Part shown: positions 44,470-54,202 of the stretch, piece after piece | How positions within the stretch are numbered: the first letter of the stretch is position 1 | How the letters are laid out: each line of letters starts with the position of its first letter | Source of the DNA: Phenylobacterium hankyongense | GTDB lineage: Bacteria > Pseudomonadota > Alphaproteobacteria > Caulobacterales > Caulobacteraceae | Length of the DNA stretch: 64,000 nt | NCBI RefSeq assembly: GCF_003254505.1 | Contig: NZ_QFYP01000001.1 | Span: 3,332,001 to 3,396,000 of the forward strand | Direction of reading: 5' to 3' | The notes under the pieces: generated by a model | What the model saw: only the letters and a program-made list of their open reading frames with translations | Told to the model about the DNA's origin: nothing | The model's database searches: none | Program-made: the position numbers and the translations under genes

Positions 44470-45114
44470 TCAGATCCTCTCGTAGCGCTCCCAAAGGTCG
44501 TCGCCGAGTTCGCGGACCTCCGTGCGCCGGAAATGGGGCGCGTCGGCCAGACCGGCAATGGCCAAGGCGCCGACGCCGGGCCGGCCTTCGCCGCCGATGA
44601 CGATCGACGCGCGGAACCACTCCAGGGCGTCCACCAAGCCGCAGCGAAGGAAGCTGGCGGCCACCTGCCCGCCGCCCTCCACGAACAGCCGCGACAGGCC
44701 CTCGCCGGCCAGTGTCTCGACGACGGTCTTCAGTTCCGGCCGGTCCTCGCCCACGGCGCGGACCTGCAGCACCCGGACGCCGGCCTCGACGAGCGCCGGA
44801 TCAGGTTCGGTGGTCGAGACCAGGAAGGTCGGGATGTCGCGCGCGGTGCGCACCAGCTTGCACTCGGCCGACAGGCGCTGGCGGCTGTCCAGCACCACCC
44901 GGGCCGGCTGCGGGCCGTTGTAGCCGGGGGAGCGCACCGTCAGCTCCGGATCGTCGGCCAGCGCGGTCTCGACGCCCACCACCACCGCGTCGTGCTCGGC
45001 GCGCAGCCGGTGCACCGCGTCGCGCGCCGCCTCGCCGGTGATCCAGCGGCTTTCCCCCTGGGCGGTGGCGATCCGGCCGTCGAGGGAGGTGGCCAGCTTC
45101 AGGGTGACCGGCAC
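44470..45114 (-). CDS. ribD: Stand-alone RibD reductase domain (deaminase domain missing)
   Basis: The 214-residue product is only the C-terminal reductase half of RibD. It starts exactly where that domain begins (PVTLKLATSLDGRIATAQGESRWITG) and includes LFVEGGGQVAASFL. Usual RibD is about 370 residues, with an N-terminal zinc deaminase (H-A-E and PCxxxG..PPC motifs), and none of that is present. The start is GTG 45114, one codon after the nrdR stop and in the same frame. A separate deaminase must be encoded elsewhere, or the pathway is incomplete. It reduces the ribosylaminouracil intermediate with NADPH. Confidence 0.85.
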   Translation of the reverse strand: MPVTLKLATSLDGRIATAQGESRWITGEAARDAVHRLRAEHDAVVVGVETALADDPELTVRSPGYNGPQPARVVLDSRQRLSAECKLVRTARDIPTFLVSTTEPDPALVEAGVRVLQVRAVGEDRPELKTVVETLAGEGLSRLFVEGGGQVAASFLRCGLVDALEWFRASIVIGGEGRPGVGALAIAGLADAPHFRRTEVRELGDDLWERYERI

Positions 45115-45117
45115 CGC

Positions 45118-45591
45118 CTAGACCCCGGGCTCGATCTCGTTCAGCCCTTCCTCGCCCAGGAAGCGGGCGAAGTCCTGGGTCTCGCGGAAGTCGCGGTAGA
45201 CCGAGGCGTAGCGGACGTAGGCCACGTCATCGAGCACCTTCAGCTGCTGCATGACCAGCTCGCCGACGGTGGAGGACGGCAGCTCGGTCTCGCCCATGCT
45301 CTCCAGCTGGCGGGTGATCGCGGAGATCATCCGCTCCACCCGCTCCGGCTCGATCGGCCGCTTGCGGATGGCGATGGCGATGGAGCGGGCGAGCTTGTCG
45401 CGCTCGAACGGGGTGCGCCGGCCCGAGCGCTTGACGATGGTCAGTTCGCGCAACTGCACGCGCTCGAAGGTGGTGAAGCGGCCGCCGCACTCCGGGCACA
45501 GCCGCCGTCGACGGATCGCCGCGCCGTCCTCGGACGGGCGGGAATCCTTCACCTGGCTTTCTTCGCTACCGCAGAACGGGCATCGCATCAT
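45118..45591 (-). CDS. nrdR: Transcriptional repressor NrdR
   Basis: The 157-residue protein has an N-terminal zinc ribbon (MRCPFCGS and LCPECGGRF), followed by an ATP-cone domain (about 46-136). It represses ribonucleotide reductase genes in response to dATP/ATP. Position between glyA and rib genes is usual in alphaproteobacteria. Confidence 0.97.
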   Translation of the reverse strand: MMRCPFCGSEESQVKDSRPSEDGAAIRRRRLCPECGGRFTTFERVQLRELTIVKRSGRRTPFERDKLARSIAIAIRKRPIEPERVERMISAITRQLESMGETELPSSTVGELVMQQLKVLDDVAYVRYASVYRDFRETQDFARFLGEEGLNEIEPGV

Positions 45592-45619
45592 GTAGCCCCT
45601 TTGCGGCCAATAAACGCTA

Positions 45620-46915
45620 TTAGCTGTAGATGGGGAAGCGCTTGGTGAGGGCCAAGACTTCGGCGCGCACCTTGGCCTCGACGGCGCTGTTGTCGCCGCC
45701 GGCCGCGACGCCGTCCAGCACCTCGCCGATCCACTTGCCGACCTGGCGGAATTCGCCGGGGCCGAAGCCGCGGGTGGTGCCGGCCGGAGAGCCGACGCGC
45801 AGGCCCGAGGTCTGCATCGGCGGCAGCGGGTCGAAGGGGATGCCGTTCTTGTTGGTGGTGATGCCGGCGCGCTCCAGCGCCACCTCGGCGTCGGCGCCGC
45901 TCACGCCCTTGGGCGTCAGGTCCACCAGCATCAGGTGGCTGTCGGTGCCGTTGGAGACGATCTTGAAGCCGGCGCTCTGCAGGCTGTCGGCCAGCGCCCG
46001 GGCGTTCTCGATCACCTGGCGGGCATAGAGCTTGAACTCCGGCCGCAGGGCCTCGCCGAACGCCACCGCCTTGGCGGCGATCACGTGCATCAGCGGACCG
46101 CCCTGCAGGCCGGGGAAGACCGCGGAATCGATCTTCTTCGCCAGCTTCTTGTCGTTGGTCATCACCATGCCGCCGCGCGGGCCGCGCAGGGTCTTGTGGG
46201 TGGTGGTGGTGACGATGTGGGCGTGCGGGAACGGGTTCGGATAGACCCCCGCCGCGATCAGGCCGGCGTAGTGGGCGATGTCGCACATCAGCACCGCGCC
46301 GACGCTGTCGGCGATCTCGCGGAAGCGCTTGAAGTCGATGGCGCGCGAATAGGCCGAGCCGCCGGCGATGATCACCTTGGGCTTCTCGGCCTCGGCGACC
46401 TCGGCGGCCTGATCATAGTCGATCATGTGGTCCTGCTGGCGCACCCCGTAGGCCACCGGCCGGAACCACTTGCCGGACTGGTTGACGCTCTTGCCGTGGG
46501 TCAAGTGCCCGCCGGCCGCCAGGTCCATGCCCATGAAGGTGTCGCCCGGCGACATGGTGGCCATGAACACCGCCTGGTTCGCCTGGCTGCCGGAGTGCGG
46601 CTGGACGTTGACGAAGTCGCAGCCGAACAGCTGCTTGGCGCGCTCGATGGCCAGGCGCTCGGCCTCGTCGACGACCTCGCAGCCGCCGTAGTAGCGCTTG
46701 CCCGGATAACCCTCGGCGTACTTGTTGGTGAGCACCGAGCCCTGCGCCTGCAGCACCGCGCGGGAGACGATGTTCTCCGAGGCGATCAGCTCGATCTGGT
46801 CCTGCTGGCGCTTCAGCTCGCCGGCCAGGAACTGCGCCAGGTCCGGATCGCTCTCGGCGACGCCCTGGTTGAAGAAGTCGTCGGTGGACGGCTGGGCTTG
46901 CACGTGGAGGGTCAA
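45620..46915 (-). CDS. glyA: Serine hydroxymethyltransferase
   Basis: The 431-residue PLP enzyme has the cofactor lysine in [22 protein letters not shown]-like [14 protein letters not shown] lies near the N terminus, and [14 protein letters not shown] follows it. It converts serine and tetrahydrofolate into glycine and methylene-tetrahydrofolate. It is divergent from the mucR-like gene; the 181-bp gap holds both promoters, but I could not define them. Confidence 0.97.
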   Translation of the reverse strand: MTLHVQAQPSTDDFFNQGVAESDPDLAQFLAGELKRQQDQIELIASENIVSRAVLQAQGSVLTNKYAEGYPGKRYYGGCEVVDEAERLAIERAKQLFGCDFVNVQPHSGSQANQAVFMATMSPGDTFMGMDLAAGGHLTHGKSVNQSGKWFRPVAYGVRQQDHMIDYDQAAEVAEAEKPKVIIAGGSAYSRAIDFKRFREIADSVGAVLMCDIAHYAGLIAAGVYPNPFPHAHIVTTTTHKTLRGPRGGMVMTNDKKLAKKIDSAVFPGLQGGPLMHVIAAKAVAFGEALRPEFKLYARQVIENARALADSLQSAGFKIVSNGTDSHLMLVDLTPKGVSGADAEVALERAGITTNKNGIPFDPLPPMQTSGLRVGSPAGTTRGFGPGEFRQVGKWIGEVLDGVAAGGDNSAVEAKVRAEVLALTKRFPIYS

Positions 46916-47096
46916 GGGCGAAGCCTTTCAGTGAGGGCGTGGAGAGTCGTTGGGGCGACGAAGAGCGCTGTTTACCCCCAAGTGCGCGACCTTCCAACGG
47001 CCGGAACCAATCTCTCGCTTTCGGCGTTCCACGCTAGCCCATGGTGCACGTAGCGCGCGCCAGCGGCCCTGTGCAGCGTTTAAGAAGGGGGACTTA

Positions 47097-47528
47097 ATGA
47101 GCGTTGGACCCGACGCCGAGGGCCGATCGGCCGAGGATCTGCTGCGCCTGGGAGCGGAAATCGTGGCGGCCTATGTGAGCCGTAACACCGTGGCGGCGGA
47201 AGCCGTTCCCGACATCATCCGCACCGTCCACCGGGCCCTCGAAGGGCTGTCCCGCAACGCGCCGGCGACGCCTGAGGAGCGACCGAAACCCGCCGTCTCG
47301 ATCGCCCGATCCGTCCAGCACGACTACATCGTCTGCCTGGAAGACGGCAAAAAGCTGAAGATGCTCAAGCGCTACCTGCGCTCGCGCTACGACATGACCC
47401 CGGACGACTACCGTCGCCGCTGGGGCCTGCCGCCCGATTATCCGATGGTCGCGCCGGCCTACGCCGCACGGCGGTCGGACTTCGCCAAGCAGATCGGCCT
47501 CGGCCGCGGCGTGCGGAGGCGCAAGTGA
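47097..47528 (+). CDS. MucR/Ros-family regulator lacking most zinc ligands
   Basis: The 143-residue protein follows the MucR/Ros pattern. The N-terminal oligomerisation part has EIVAAYVSRNTVAAEAVPDIIRTVH. Then come DYIVCLEDGKKLKMLKRYLRSRYDMTPDDYRRRWGL and DYPMVAPAYAARRSDFAKQIGLG. In Ros the zinc is held by C-x2-C and two histidines. Here only the first cysteine remains; the second is Asp, and the histidines are Tyr and Arg. Zinc-free MucR relatives that still fold and bind AT-rich DNA are known in rhizobia. The ATG follows AAGGGGGA. Confidence 0.9.
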   Translation: MSVGPDAEGRSAEDLLRLGAEIVAAYVSRNTVAAEAVPDIIRTVHRALEGLSRNAPATPEERPKPAVSIARSVQHDYIVCLEDGKKLKMLKRYLRSRYDMTPDDYRRRWGLPPDYPMVAPAYAARRSDFAKQIGLGRGVRRRK

Positions 47529-47779
47529 TGGGCGACGTCCGCGACTCCGGCCTGCGGCCGTTCCGCGAGAGCGGCTACGAGATCCTCGACGAGGGCCTGG
47601 TCACCCTGGGCGAGGTGGTGATCTGGTCGATCGATCCGCTGACGCCCAGGCTCGGGGACCTGTTCCTGGTCGAGAGCCAGGGGCGAACCCACGAAGTGTC
47701 CGTGCACGAACTCACCACCTTCAGGGGCGGTTGGAGCGCGAAGTGCCGGCTGTTGGGGATGTCGCTGACCGGCGGTTAG
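47528..47779 (+). CDS. Small protein translated after mucR, unknown function
   Basis: The 83-residue frame starts at an ATG that overlaps the mucR-like stop (TGATG), so it is translationally coupled. It is mostly beta-strand-like ([35 protein letters not shown]) and ends [16 protein letters not shown]. No signal peptide or known domain. The coupling suggests a partner or modulator of the regulator, but this is inference. Confidence 0.7.
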   Translation: MGDVRDSGLRPFRESGYEILDEGLVTLGEVVIWSIDPLTPRLGDLFLVESQGRTHEVSVHELTTFRGGWSAKCRLLGMSLTGG

Positions 47780-49005
47780 GCCGCGACCCCGCCAACCCGC
47801 TCGATGTTGCAGTGGACCCACAGGGTTTCCAGGGCTTCCACCAGCCGGTCCATCATCTCGTCGGTGTGCGCCGGTGACGGCGTGAACCGCAGCCGCTCCG
47901 TGCCGCGCGGCACGGTCGGGTAGTTGATCGGCTGGACGTAGATCCCGTGCTCTTCCAGCAGGATGTCGGAGATCATCTTGCAGTGGACGGCGTCGCCCAC
48001 CAGCACCGGCACGATGTGGCAGACCGAGGGCATCACCGGCAGGCCGGCCTTGATCAACCGCGCCTTGAGGCTGGCCGAACGCTCCTGGTGGGCCGCACGG
48101 ATCTCGTCGTGCTCCTTCAGATAGCGGATCGAGGCCACCGCGCCGGCGGCCAGCGCCGGCGGCAGCGAGGTGGTGAAGATGAAGCCGTCGGCCCAGCTGC
48201 GGATCGCGTCGACGATCACCGCGTCGGCGGCAATGTAGCCGCCCATGACGCCGAACGCCTTGCCCAGGGTGCCCTCGATGATGTCGATCTGATCCATCAC
48301 CCCGTCGCGCTCGGCGACGCCGGCCCCGCGCGGACCGTACATGCCGACGGCGTGCACCTCGTCGAGGTAGGTCATCGCGCCGTACTTCTTGGCCAGCGCC
48401 ACCATCGCCGGCAGGTCGGCGATGTCGCCGTCCATCGAGTAGACGCTCTCGAACGCCACCAGCTTGGGAACGTCGGCCGGGGCGGCGGCCAACAGTTCCT
48501 CGAGATGCTCGAGGTCGTTGTGGCGGAACACCTTGCGCTGCTCGCGGGCCCCGGCGCGGATGCCGGAGATCATCGAGTTGTGGTTCAGCGCGTCGGAGAA
48601 GACGATCAGCCCGGGCAGGATCTTGTAGAGGGTCGACAGCGACGCCTCGTTGGACACGTAGCCGGAGGTGAACAGCAGGGCGGCTTCCTTGCCGTGCAGG
48701 TCGGCGAGCTCGCGCTCCAGCTCCACGTGATAGTGGGTGGTGCCGGAGATGTTGCGGGTGCCGCCGGAGCCGGCGCCGGCCTCTTCGATCGCCTGGTGCA
48801 TGGCGTCGAGCACAAGCGGGTTCTGGCCCTGGCCCAGGTAGTCGTTGGAACACCAGACCACGACGTCGGCGCTCGTGCCGTCGTCCCGCGTCCAGGTGGC
48901 GCGCGGGAATTCCCCGCGGTGGCGCTTGAGATCGGCGAAGACGCGGTAGCGGCCCTCGGACCGGACCTTCTCCAGGGCGCTGCGGAACGCGTCTCTGTAA
49001 TCCAT
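47776..49005 (-). CDS. hemA: 5-aminolevulinate synthase
   Basis: The 409-residue PLP enzyme condenses glycine and succinyl-CoA, the first step of haem synthesis in alphaproteobacteria. It has [30 protein letters not shown], and the cofactor lysine in [15 protein letters not shown] start at 49005 (MDYRDAF), the family's N terminus; a 33-residue upstream extension is Arg-rich and non-conserved. Its 3' end overlaps the small gene on the other strand by 4 bp. hemB lies 4 kb away. Confidence 0.96.
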   Translation of the reverse strand: MDYRDAFRSALEKVRSEGRYRVFADLKRHRGEFPRATWTRDDGTSADVVVWCSNDYLGQGQNPLVLDAMHQAIEEAGAGSGGTRNISGTTHYHVELERELADLHGKEAALLFTSGYVSNEASLSTLYKILPGLIVFSDALNHNSMISGIRAGAREQRKVFRHNDLEHLEELLAAAPADVPKLVAFESVYSMDGDIADLPAMVALAKKYGAMTYLDEVHAVGMYGPRGAGVAERDGVMDQIDIIEGTLGKAFGVMGGYIAADAVIVDAIRSWADGFIFTTSLPPALAAGAVASIRYLKEHDEIRAAHQERSASLKARLIKAGLPVMPSVCHIVPVLVGDAVHCKMISDILLEEHGIYVQPINYPTVPRGTERLRFTPSPAHTDEMMDRLVEALETLWVHCNIERVGGVAA

Positions 49006-49171
49006 CGACTTGCAAAGCCGGCCGCGCGTTCGACGATCTTGCGCGTGGGGCCGGTCCCCTTGAATCTGCCGCACCTTTTGGCGCCGCGTCGGCCGCTTGT
49101 CCATAAGCTCGGCGGCCGCAGGCTATCAGCTTTCGTGACCGGCCGAGGAGAGTTCGTGAACGCCGGTAACC

Positions 49172-50059
49172 TCAGGGGGCCTTGCCGCGGAACAGCTCCA
49201 GGATCGCAGAAAAGTCCTTCGCCCCGCCGCCCAGGCGATCGAACAGGGCGTAGAGCCCTTCCGCCTGGGCGCCGAGCGGCGTCGCCGCGCCGGCCTTGGC
49301 CGCGGCCTCCTGGGCGAGCTTCAGGTCCTTGAGCATCATCGCCGTGGCGAAGCCGCCCTCGTAGTTGCGGTTGGACGGCGCCGACGGCACCGGCCCCGGC
49401 CACGGGCAATAGCTGGTCAGGCTCCAGCACTGGCCGGAGGAGTTGGAGGCGATCTCGAAGAACCGCTCGGGATCGAGGCCGAGCTTCTCGGCCAGCGCGA
49501 AGGCCTCGCAGACGGCGATCATCGAGGCGCCCAGCACCATGTTGTTGCAGATCTTGGCCGCCTGCCCCGCGCCGTGGTCGCCGGCCCGGATCACCGCGCG
49601 GGCCATGGGCCGGATGATCTCCTCGACGGCGGGAAAGTCGGCCTCGTCGCAGCCGACCATGAACGCCAGGGTCCCGGCCTCGGCGCCCGCCTGCCCGCCC
49701 GACACCGGCGCGTCGGCGAAGCGGAAGCCGGCCGCCTTCACCTGCGCCGCCACGGCTCGAGCGCTCTCCACGTCGATGGTGGAGCAGTCGATCATCAGCG
49801 CGCCCGGCTGGGCGTTGGGCAGCACGTCCTCGGCGTAGACCTTCCGCACGTGCTGGCCGGCCGGCAGCATGGTGATGACCACGTCGGCGTCCTTCACCGC
49901 CGCGGCGGCGGAGCCGGCCGCCCGGCAGCCGGCGGCGACGGCCTTCTCGACCGCCGCCGCCACCAGGTCGAAGGCCATGACCTCACGCCGGGCCCGGGCC
50001 TGGTTGGCGGCCATGCCGCCGCCCATGTTGCCGAGGCCGATGAACGCGATCCGGGTCAT
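49172..50059 (-). CDS. mmsB: 3-hydroxyisobutyrate dehydrogenase
   Basis: The 295-residue enzyme has the NAD site IAFIGLGNMGGGMAAN, the substrate loop DAPVSGGQAGAEAGTL (about 118-133), and the catalytic lysine in GHGAGQAAKICNN. It oxidises 3-hydroxyisobutyrate to methylmalonate semialdehyde in valine breakdown. Its position after the dehydrogenase and hydrolase of the same pathway supports this substrate. Confidence 0.93.
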   Translation of the reverse strand: MTRIAFIGLGNMGGGMAANQARARREVMAFDLVAAAVEKAVAAGCRAAGSAAAAVKDADVVITMLPAGQHVRKVYAEDVLPNAQPGALMIDCSTIDVESARAVAAQVKAAGFRFADAPVSGGQAGAEAGTLAFMVGCDEADFPAVEEIIRPMARAVIRAGDHGAGQAAKICNNMVLGASMIAVCEAFALAEKLGLDPERFFEIASNSSGQCWSLTSYCPWPGPVPSAPSNRNYEGGFATAMMLKDLKLAQEAAAKAGAATPLGAQAEGLYALFDRLGGGAKDFSAILELFRGKAP

Positions 50060-50084
50060 GGAAACACCCTTTGTTCTCTGACGC

Positions 50085-50840
50085 TTACTTCGGTTTACGG
50101 AACTTGTAGACGAACTGGTCCGTATGGCCGCGAAGCGCCGGATCGAACACCGCCTTGGAGTGGTCGTCGGTGGCGTTGGCGAGGGTCTTGTCCTCACCGT
50201 CGAACTTGAAGCCGGCCGCCTCGACCTCCCGGCGCACCACCGCCGGATCGATGCGGTGCAGGGTGCTGGTGACGTCGGCGCCGGGGGCCGCGGCGTGGTC
50301 CAGGACCACATAGACGCCGCCGGGCTTCAGCGCGTCGTAGACCGCCTTGTTGAAGGCGGCGAGGTCGAGGCCCTTGCTGTTATGCAGGTCGTGGTAGTTC
50401 TGGGAGGTCCAGACCAGGTCGGCCTTCTGCGGCACGGCGAACGACGCCGGGGTCGCCTGCACCGCCTTGACGTTGGCGTAGGCCGGATCGGCGGCGATGG
50501 TCACGGCGCCCGGCGTCGGCGTGGGCTTCGACGGGTCGGCCGGCGCGCGCGGCGGTGGGTAGACGGCATAGACGACGCCCTTCGGCCCCACCGCCTTGGC
50601 GAAGATGCGGGTGAAGTAGCCGCCGCCGGGCAGGAAATCGACGACCGTCTGGCCGGGCTTCACGCCGGCGAATTGCAGCATCTCGGCCGGCTTGCGGTCG
50701 GCGTCGCGCTTGGTGTCGGCCTCGGGCCGGCTCTTGTCGGCGACCGCCGCGACCACGTAGGGCGCCGGCGCGGCCTGGGCCGAGGCGCCGGCGGACAGGG
50801 CGATCGCCGCAACGGCGGCCATCATCAGCTTGGATTTCAT
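50085..50840 (-). CDS. Exported class I methyltransferase-like protein
   Basis: The 251-residue precursor has a signal peptide (KLMMAAVAAIALSAGASAQA). A class I SAM-methyltransferase-like fold follows: GVKPGQTVVDFLPGGGYFTRIFAKAVGPKGVVYAV, then DLVWTSQNYHDLHN and LKPGGVYVVLDH. An exported methyltransferase is puzzling because SAM is cytoplasmic, so the protein may have lost or changed activity. Similar periplasmic proteins exist in Caulobacterales; their role is unknown. The ATG follows GGGAGGAATG. It sits inside a valine-degradation gene run. Confidence 0.8.
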   Translation of the reverse strand: MKSKLMMAAVAAIALSAGASAQAAPAPYVVAAVADKSRPEADTKRDADRKPAEMLQFAGVKPGQTVVDFLPGGGYFTRIFAKAVGPKGVVYAVYPPPRAPADPSKPTPTPGAVTIAADPAYANVKAVQATPASFAVPQKADLVWTSQNYHDLHNSKGLDLAAFNKAVYDALKPGGVYVVLDHAAAPGADVTSTLHRIDPAVVRREVEAAGFKFDGEDKTLANATDDHSKAVFDPALRGHTDQFVYKFRKPK

Positions 50841-50890
50841 GCACATTCCTCCCATCGCAGCGCTCGAGAGTCCCGGCGCGGCATTGGGGG

Positions 50891-51943
50891 TCACGGTAGC
50901 GGTGTCCACGCCTCGCCGGAAGGCAGGGGCGCAAATATCGCGTCCAGCATCTGCTCGGTGACGCCTTCCAGGGTCGGCGGGTCCCACCTGGGCGCGTTGT
51001 CCTTCTCGACGATCACGGCGCGCACGCCCTCCAGGAAGTCGTGCCGCCGCACGACCCGGGCGGCGATGCGGTACTCCATCTCCATGTTCTCGGCGAAGGT
51101 CTGGGCCTGGCCCAGCCGCAGCTGGCGGAAGGCCACCTTCATCGTCTGCGGCGACTTGGTGGCGAGGATGGCGAGCTGCTCCCGCGCCCAATCGCTGTCG
51201 GTGGCCTTCAAGGCCGAGACGATCGCCTCGACGCTCGGCGGGCTGAAGAGCCGGGCGATCTCGTCCTGGTGCGCCGCCAGCGTCGGGCGGCCGGCGTCGG
51301 TCTCGAACTCGGTCAGCAGCGTCTCGATGGCCGGCGGATCCTTCACGATCCAGCCCTTCAGCTCTTCGACGTCGGCGCTTTCGACGCAGTCGGTGGCGAC
51401 GCCCACCAACTCGCAGTCGGCGGCCTTGATCCGCGCGCCGGTCAGCGCCAGCCACAGGCCGATGTGGTCGGGCATGCGCGGCAGGTACCAGCCGCCGCCG
51501 ACGTCGGGGAACAGGCCGATGCCGGTCTCCGGCATGGCGAAGGTGGTCCGCTCGGTGGCGACCCGGAACCGGCAAGGCCGCGACAGGCCGACGCCGCCGC
51601 CCATGGTCACCCCGTCCATGATCGCCACGGTGGTCTTCGGATAGTGGAACAACAGGTGGTTCAGCCGGTACTCGGTGAAGAAGAATTCCCGCGCCGCGCG
51701 GCCGTCGCCGGCCCCGCTTTCGGCCAGCATGCGGATGTCGCCGCCGGCGCAGAAGCCGCGCTCGCCCGAGTGGTCCAGCAGCACCAGCTGGACGGCCGGG
51801 TCGTCGCGCCAGGCGACGAGCGCCTCGATCATCAGCCGGCACATGTTGGTGGTCAGCGCATGCAGCGCCTGGGGCCGGTTCAGCGTCAGCCGGCCGACGC
51901 GGCCTTCGACGCGGGCCAGGACTTCGGGTTCGGCGTCGCTCAT
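50891..51943 (-). CDS. 3-hydroxyisobutyryl-CoA hydrolase
   Basis: The 350-residue crotonase-fold protein has [13 protein letters not shown] (oxyanion residues) and [37 protein letters not shown] carries the catalytic glutamate and aspartate of the HIBCH subgroup. Length, longer than simple enoyl-CoA hydratases, also fits HIBCH. It releases 3-hydroxyisobutyrate from its CoA ester. It overlaps the acyl-CoA dehydrogenase gene by 4 bp. Confidence 0.93.
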   Translation of the reverse strand: MSDAEPEVLARVEGRVGRLTLNRPQALHALTTNMCRLMIEALVAWRDDPAVQLVLLDHSGERGFCAGGDIRMLAESGAGDGRAAREFFFTEYRLNHLLFHYPKTTVAIMDGVTMGGGVGLSRPCRFRVATERTTFAMPETGIGLFPDVGGGWYLPRMPDHIGLWLALTGARIKAADCELVGVATDCVESADVEELKGWIVKDPPAIETLLTEFETDAGRPTLAAHQDEIARLFSPPSVEAIVSALKATDSDWAREQLAILATKSPQTMKVAFRQLRLGQAQTFAENMEMEYRIAARVVRRHDFLEGVRAVIVEKDNAPRWDPPTLEGVTEQMLDAIFAPLPSGEAWTPLP

Positions 51944-53079
51944 TGCCGGAACAGCTCCCGCGCGGTGATCACCCGCATGATCTCGTTGGTGCCTTCGAGG
52001 ATCTGGTGGACCCGCAGGTCGCGCACGATCCGCTCCAGCGGGAAGTCCTTCAGGTAGCCGTAGCCGCCGTGCAGCTGCAGGGCCTGGTTGGCGACCTCGA
52101 AGCCGGCGTCGGTGGCGAACCGCTTGGCCATGGCGCAGTACTGGGTGGCCCTGGGGTCGCGGTTGTCGAGCGCATGCGCCGCGCGGCGCACCATCAGCCG
52201 GGCGGCCTCCAGCTCCGTCGCCATGTCCGCCAGCCGCCATTGCAGGCCCTGGAAGTCCTTCAGCGGATGGCCGAACTGCCTGCGGGTTTCCAGGTGGGCC
52301 TTGGCGGTGTCGAGCGCCAGGCCGGCGCCGCCCAGCGAGCACGAGGCGATGTTGATCCGCCCGCCGTCGAGCCCGGCCATGGCGATGCGGAAGCCCTCGC
52401 CCTCGGCGCCGATGCGGTTGGCCGGCGGCACGCGGCAGTCGTCGAAGTTCACCTGGGCGGTCGGCTGGGCGTTCCAGCCCATCTTCTTCTCCTGCGCGCC
52501 GAACGAGAGGCCGGGCGTGTCCTTCTCCACCACAAAGGCCGAGACGCCCTTGGGGCCCGGTCCGCCGGTGCGGGCCATGACCACATAGATGTCGGAGGTG
52601 CCGGCCCCGGAGATGAACGCTTTCGAGCCGTTCAGCACGTAGTCGCCCCCGTCCTGGCGCGCGCTGGTCGCCAGCGCCGCGGCGTCGGACCCGGAGCCGG
52701 GCTCGGTCAGGCAGTAGGAGGCGATCAGCTCCATGGTGGTCAGCCTGGGCAGGTAGCGGCGGCGCAGCTCGTCGGCGCCGAACCGGTCGATCATCCACGA
52801 GGCCATGTTGTGGATCGAGATGAAAGCCGCCGTCGCCACGTCGCCGTAGGACAGCTGCTCGAAGACGATCGAGGCGTCGAGCCGCGACAGCGCCGAGCCG
52901 CCGACGTCCTCCTGCACATAGAGGCCGGCGAAGCCCAGTTCCGCGGCCTTGCGGAGCACGTCGACGGGGAAGTGCTTCTCCTCGTCCCAGCGGGCGGAAT
53001 GGGGGCTGAGCTCGGCGGCGGCGAAGGCGCGGGCGGCGTCCTCGATGGCGCGCTGATCGTCGGTCAGGCTGAAATCCAT
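51940..53079 (-). CDS. Isobutyryl-CoA dehydrogenase
   Basis: The 379-residue flavoprotein follows the isobutyryl-CoA dehydrogenase (ACAD8) type nearly throughout: [82 protein letters not shown] carries the catalytic glutamate. It oxidises isobutyryl-CoA to methacrylyl-CoA in valine degradation. I start at 53079 ([13 protein letters not shown]), where the family begins. It is the first gene of the run to the hydrolase, methyltransferase-like and mmsB genes. Confidence 0.94.
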   Translation of the reverse strand: MDFSLTDDQRAIEDAARAFAAAELSPHSARWDEEKHFPVDVLRKAAELGFAGLYVQEDVGGSALSRLDASIVFEQLSYGDVATAAFISIHNMASWMIDRFGADELRRRYLPRLTTMELIASYCLTEPGSGSDAAALATSARQDGGDYVLNGSKAFISGAGTSDIYVVMARTGGPGPKGVSAFVVEKDTPGLSFGAQEKKMGWNAQPTAQVNFDDCRVPPANRIGAEGEGFRIAMAGLDGGRINIASCSLGGAGLALDTAKAHLETRRQFGHPLKDFQGLQWRLADMATELEAARLMVRRAAHALDNRDPRATQYCAMAKRFATDAGFEVANQALQLHGGYGYLKDFPLERIVRDLRVHQILEGTNEIMRVITARELFRQ

Positions 53080-53185
53080 GGATCGGCTCTTGCTCCGCGC
53101 CCCAGCGCTGTCAACGGGGGCTGTCAATCGCCGTGCTGTCAATCAGGCTTGCGCCTGGACGGGCGAAGGTCCACAGGCCGGCGCC

Positions 53186-54202
53186 ATGACGAACGCTCCG
53201 CTCGCCGCCTACCCCGCCCTGCGCCTGCGCCGCCTGCGCCAGGCCGACTGGATCCGCCGCCTGGTGCGCGAGACGGTGCTGACGCCCGCCGACCTGATCT
53301 GGTCGATGGTGGTGCACGACGGCGAGGGCCAGGTCCCGGTCGCCGCCATGCCGGGCGTCTTTCGCCTGTCGGTCAAGGACGCGGCCGCCGCCGCCAAGGA
53401 AGCCCGGGCGCTGGGCATCCCGGCCATCGCCGTCTTCCCGCACATCGACGGGGCCAAGAAGGACGCCGCCGGCAGCCTGGCCGACGATCCCGACGGTCTG
53501 ATCGCGCGGGCGGTGAAGGCCATGAAGGACGCCGCCCCCGAGGTTGGCGTGATGTGCGACGTGGCCCTCGACCCCTTCACCGACCACGGCCACGACGGGC
53601 TGATCGAGAACGGCCGCATCCTCAACGACCCGACCATCGAACGGCTGGTGGCGCAGGGGCTGATGCAGGCCAAGGCCGGCTGCGACATCCTCGCGCCGTC
53701 CGACATGATGGACGGCCGCTGCGGCGTGCTGCGTCGGGCGCTGGAGGCCGAAGGCCTGCAGGACGTGATGATCATGTCCTATGCGGCGAAGTTCGCCTCG
53801 GCCTTCTACGGCCCCTACCGCGAGGCGATCGGCTCGGGGAAGCTGGGCACGGGCTCGGTGGAGAACCCCGGCGACAAGAAGACCTACCAGATGGATTTCG
53901 GCAATTCGGACGAGGCCTTGCGCGAAGTGGCGCTCGACATCGCCGAGGGCGCCGACATGGTCATGGTCAAGCCGGGGATGCCCTACCTCGACATCGTCCG
54001 CCGCGTGGTCGACGCCTTCGCCATGCCGACCTTCGCCTTCCAGGTCTCCGGCGAGTACGCCATGCTGATGGCGGCCGCCCAGAACGGCTGGCTGGAGGAA
54101 GAGCGCGCGATCATGGAAAGCCTGGGCGCTTTCAAGCGCGCCGGCGCGGCGGGCGTGATCACCTATTTCGCGCCACGGGCGGCGCGGCTGCTGGGCGCGT
54201 GA
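53186..54202 (+). CDS. hemB: Porphobilinogen synthase (delta-aminolevulinic acid dehydratase)
   Basis: The 338-residue enzyme has the two Schiff-base lysines in MSYAAKFASAFYGPYR and MVMVKPGMPYLD, and VMCDVALDPFTDHGHDG around the metal site. The site lacks the cysteine triad of zinc enzymes (DVALDPFTDHGHDG), pointing to a magnesium-type enzyme. It joins two aminolevulinates. Start at ATG 53186; an upstream frame extension overlaps the acd promoter and is not conserved. Confidence 0.96.
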   Translation: MTNAPLAAYPALRLRRLRQADWIRRLVRETVLTPADLIWSMVVHDGEGQVPVAAMPGVFRLSVKDAAAAAKEARALGIPAIAVFPHIDGAKKDAAGSLADDPDGLIARAVKAMKDAAPEVGVMCDVALDPFTDHGHDGLIENGRILNDPTIERLVAQGLMQAKAGCDILAPSDMMDGRCGVLRRALEAEGLQDVMIMSYAAKFASAFYGPYREAIGSGKLGTGSVENPGDKKTYQMDFGNSDEALREVALDIAEGADMVMVKPGMPYLDIVRRVVDAFAMPTFAFQVSGEYAMLMAAAQNGWLEEERAIMESLGAFKRAGAAGVITYFAPRAARLLGA

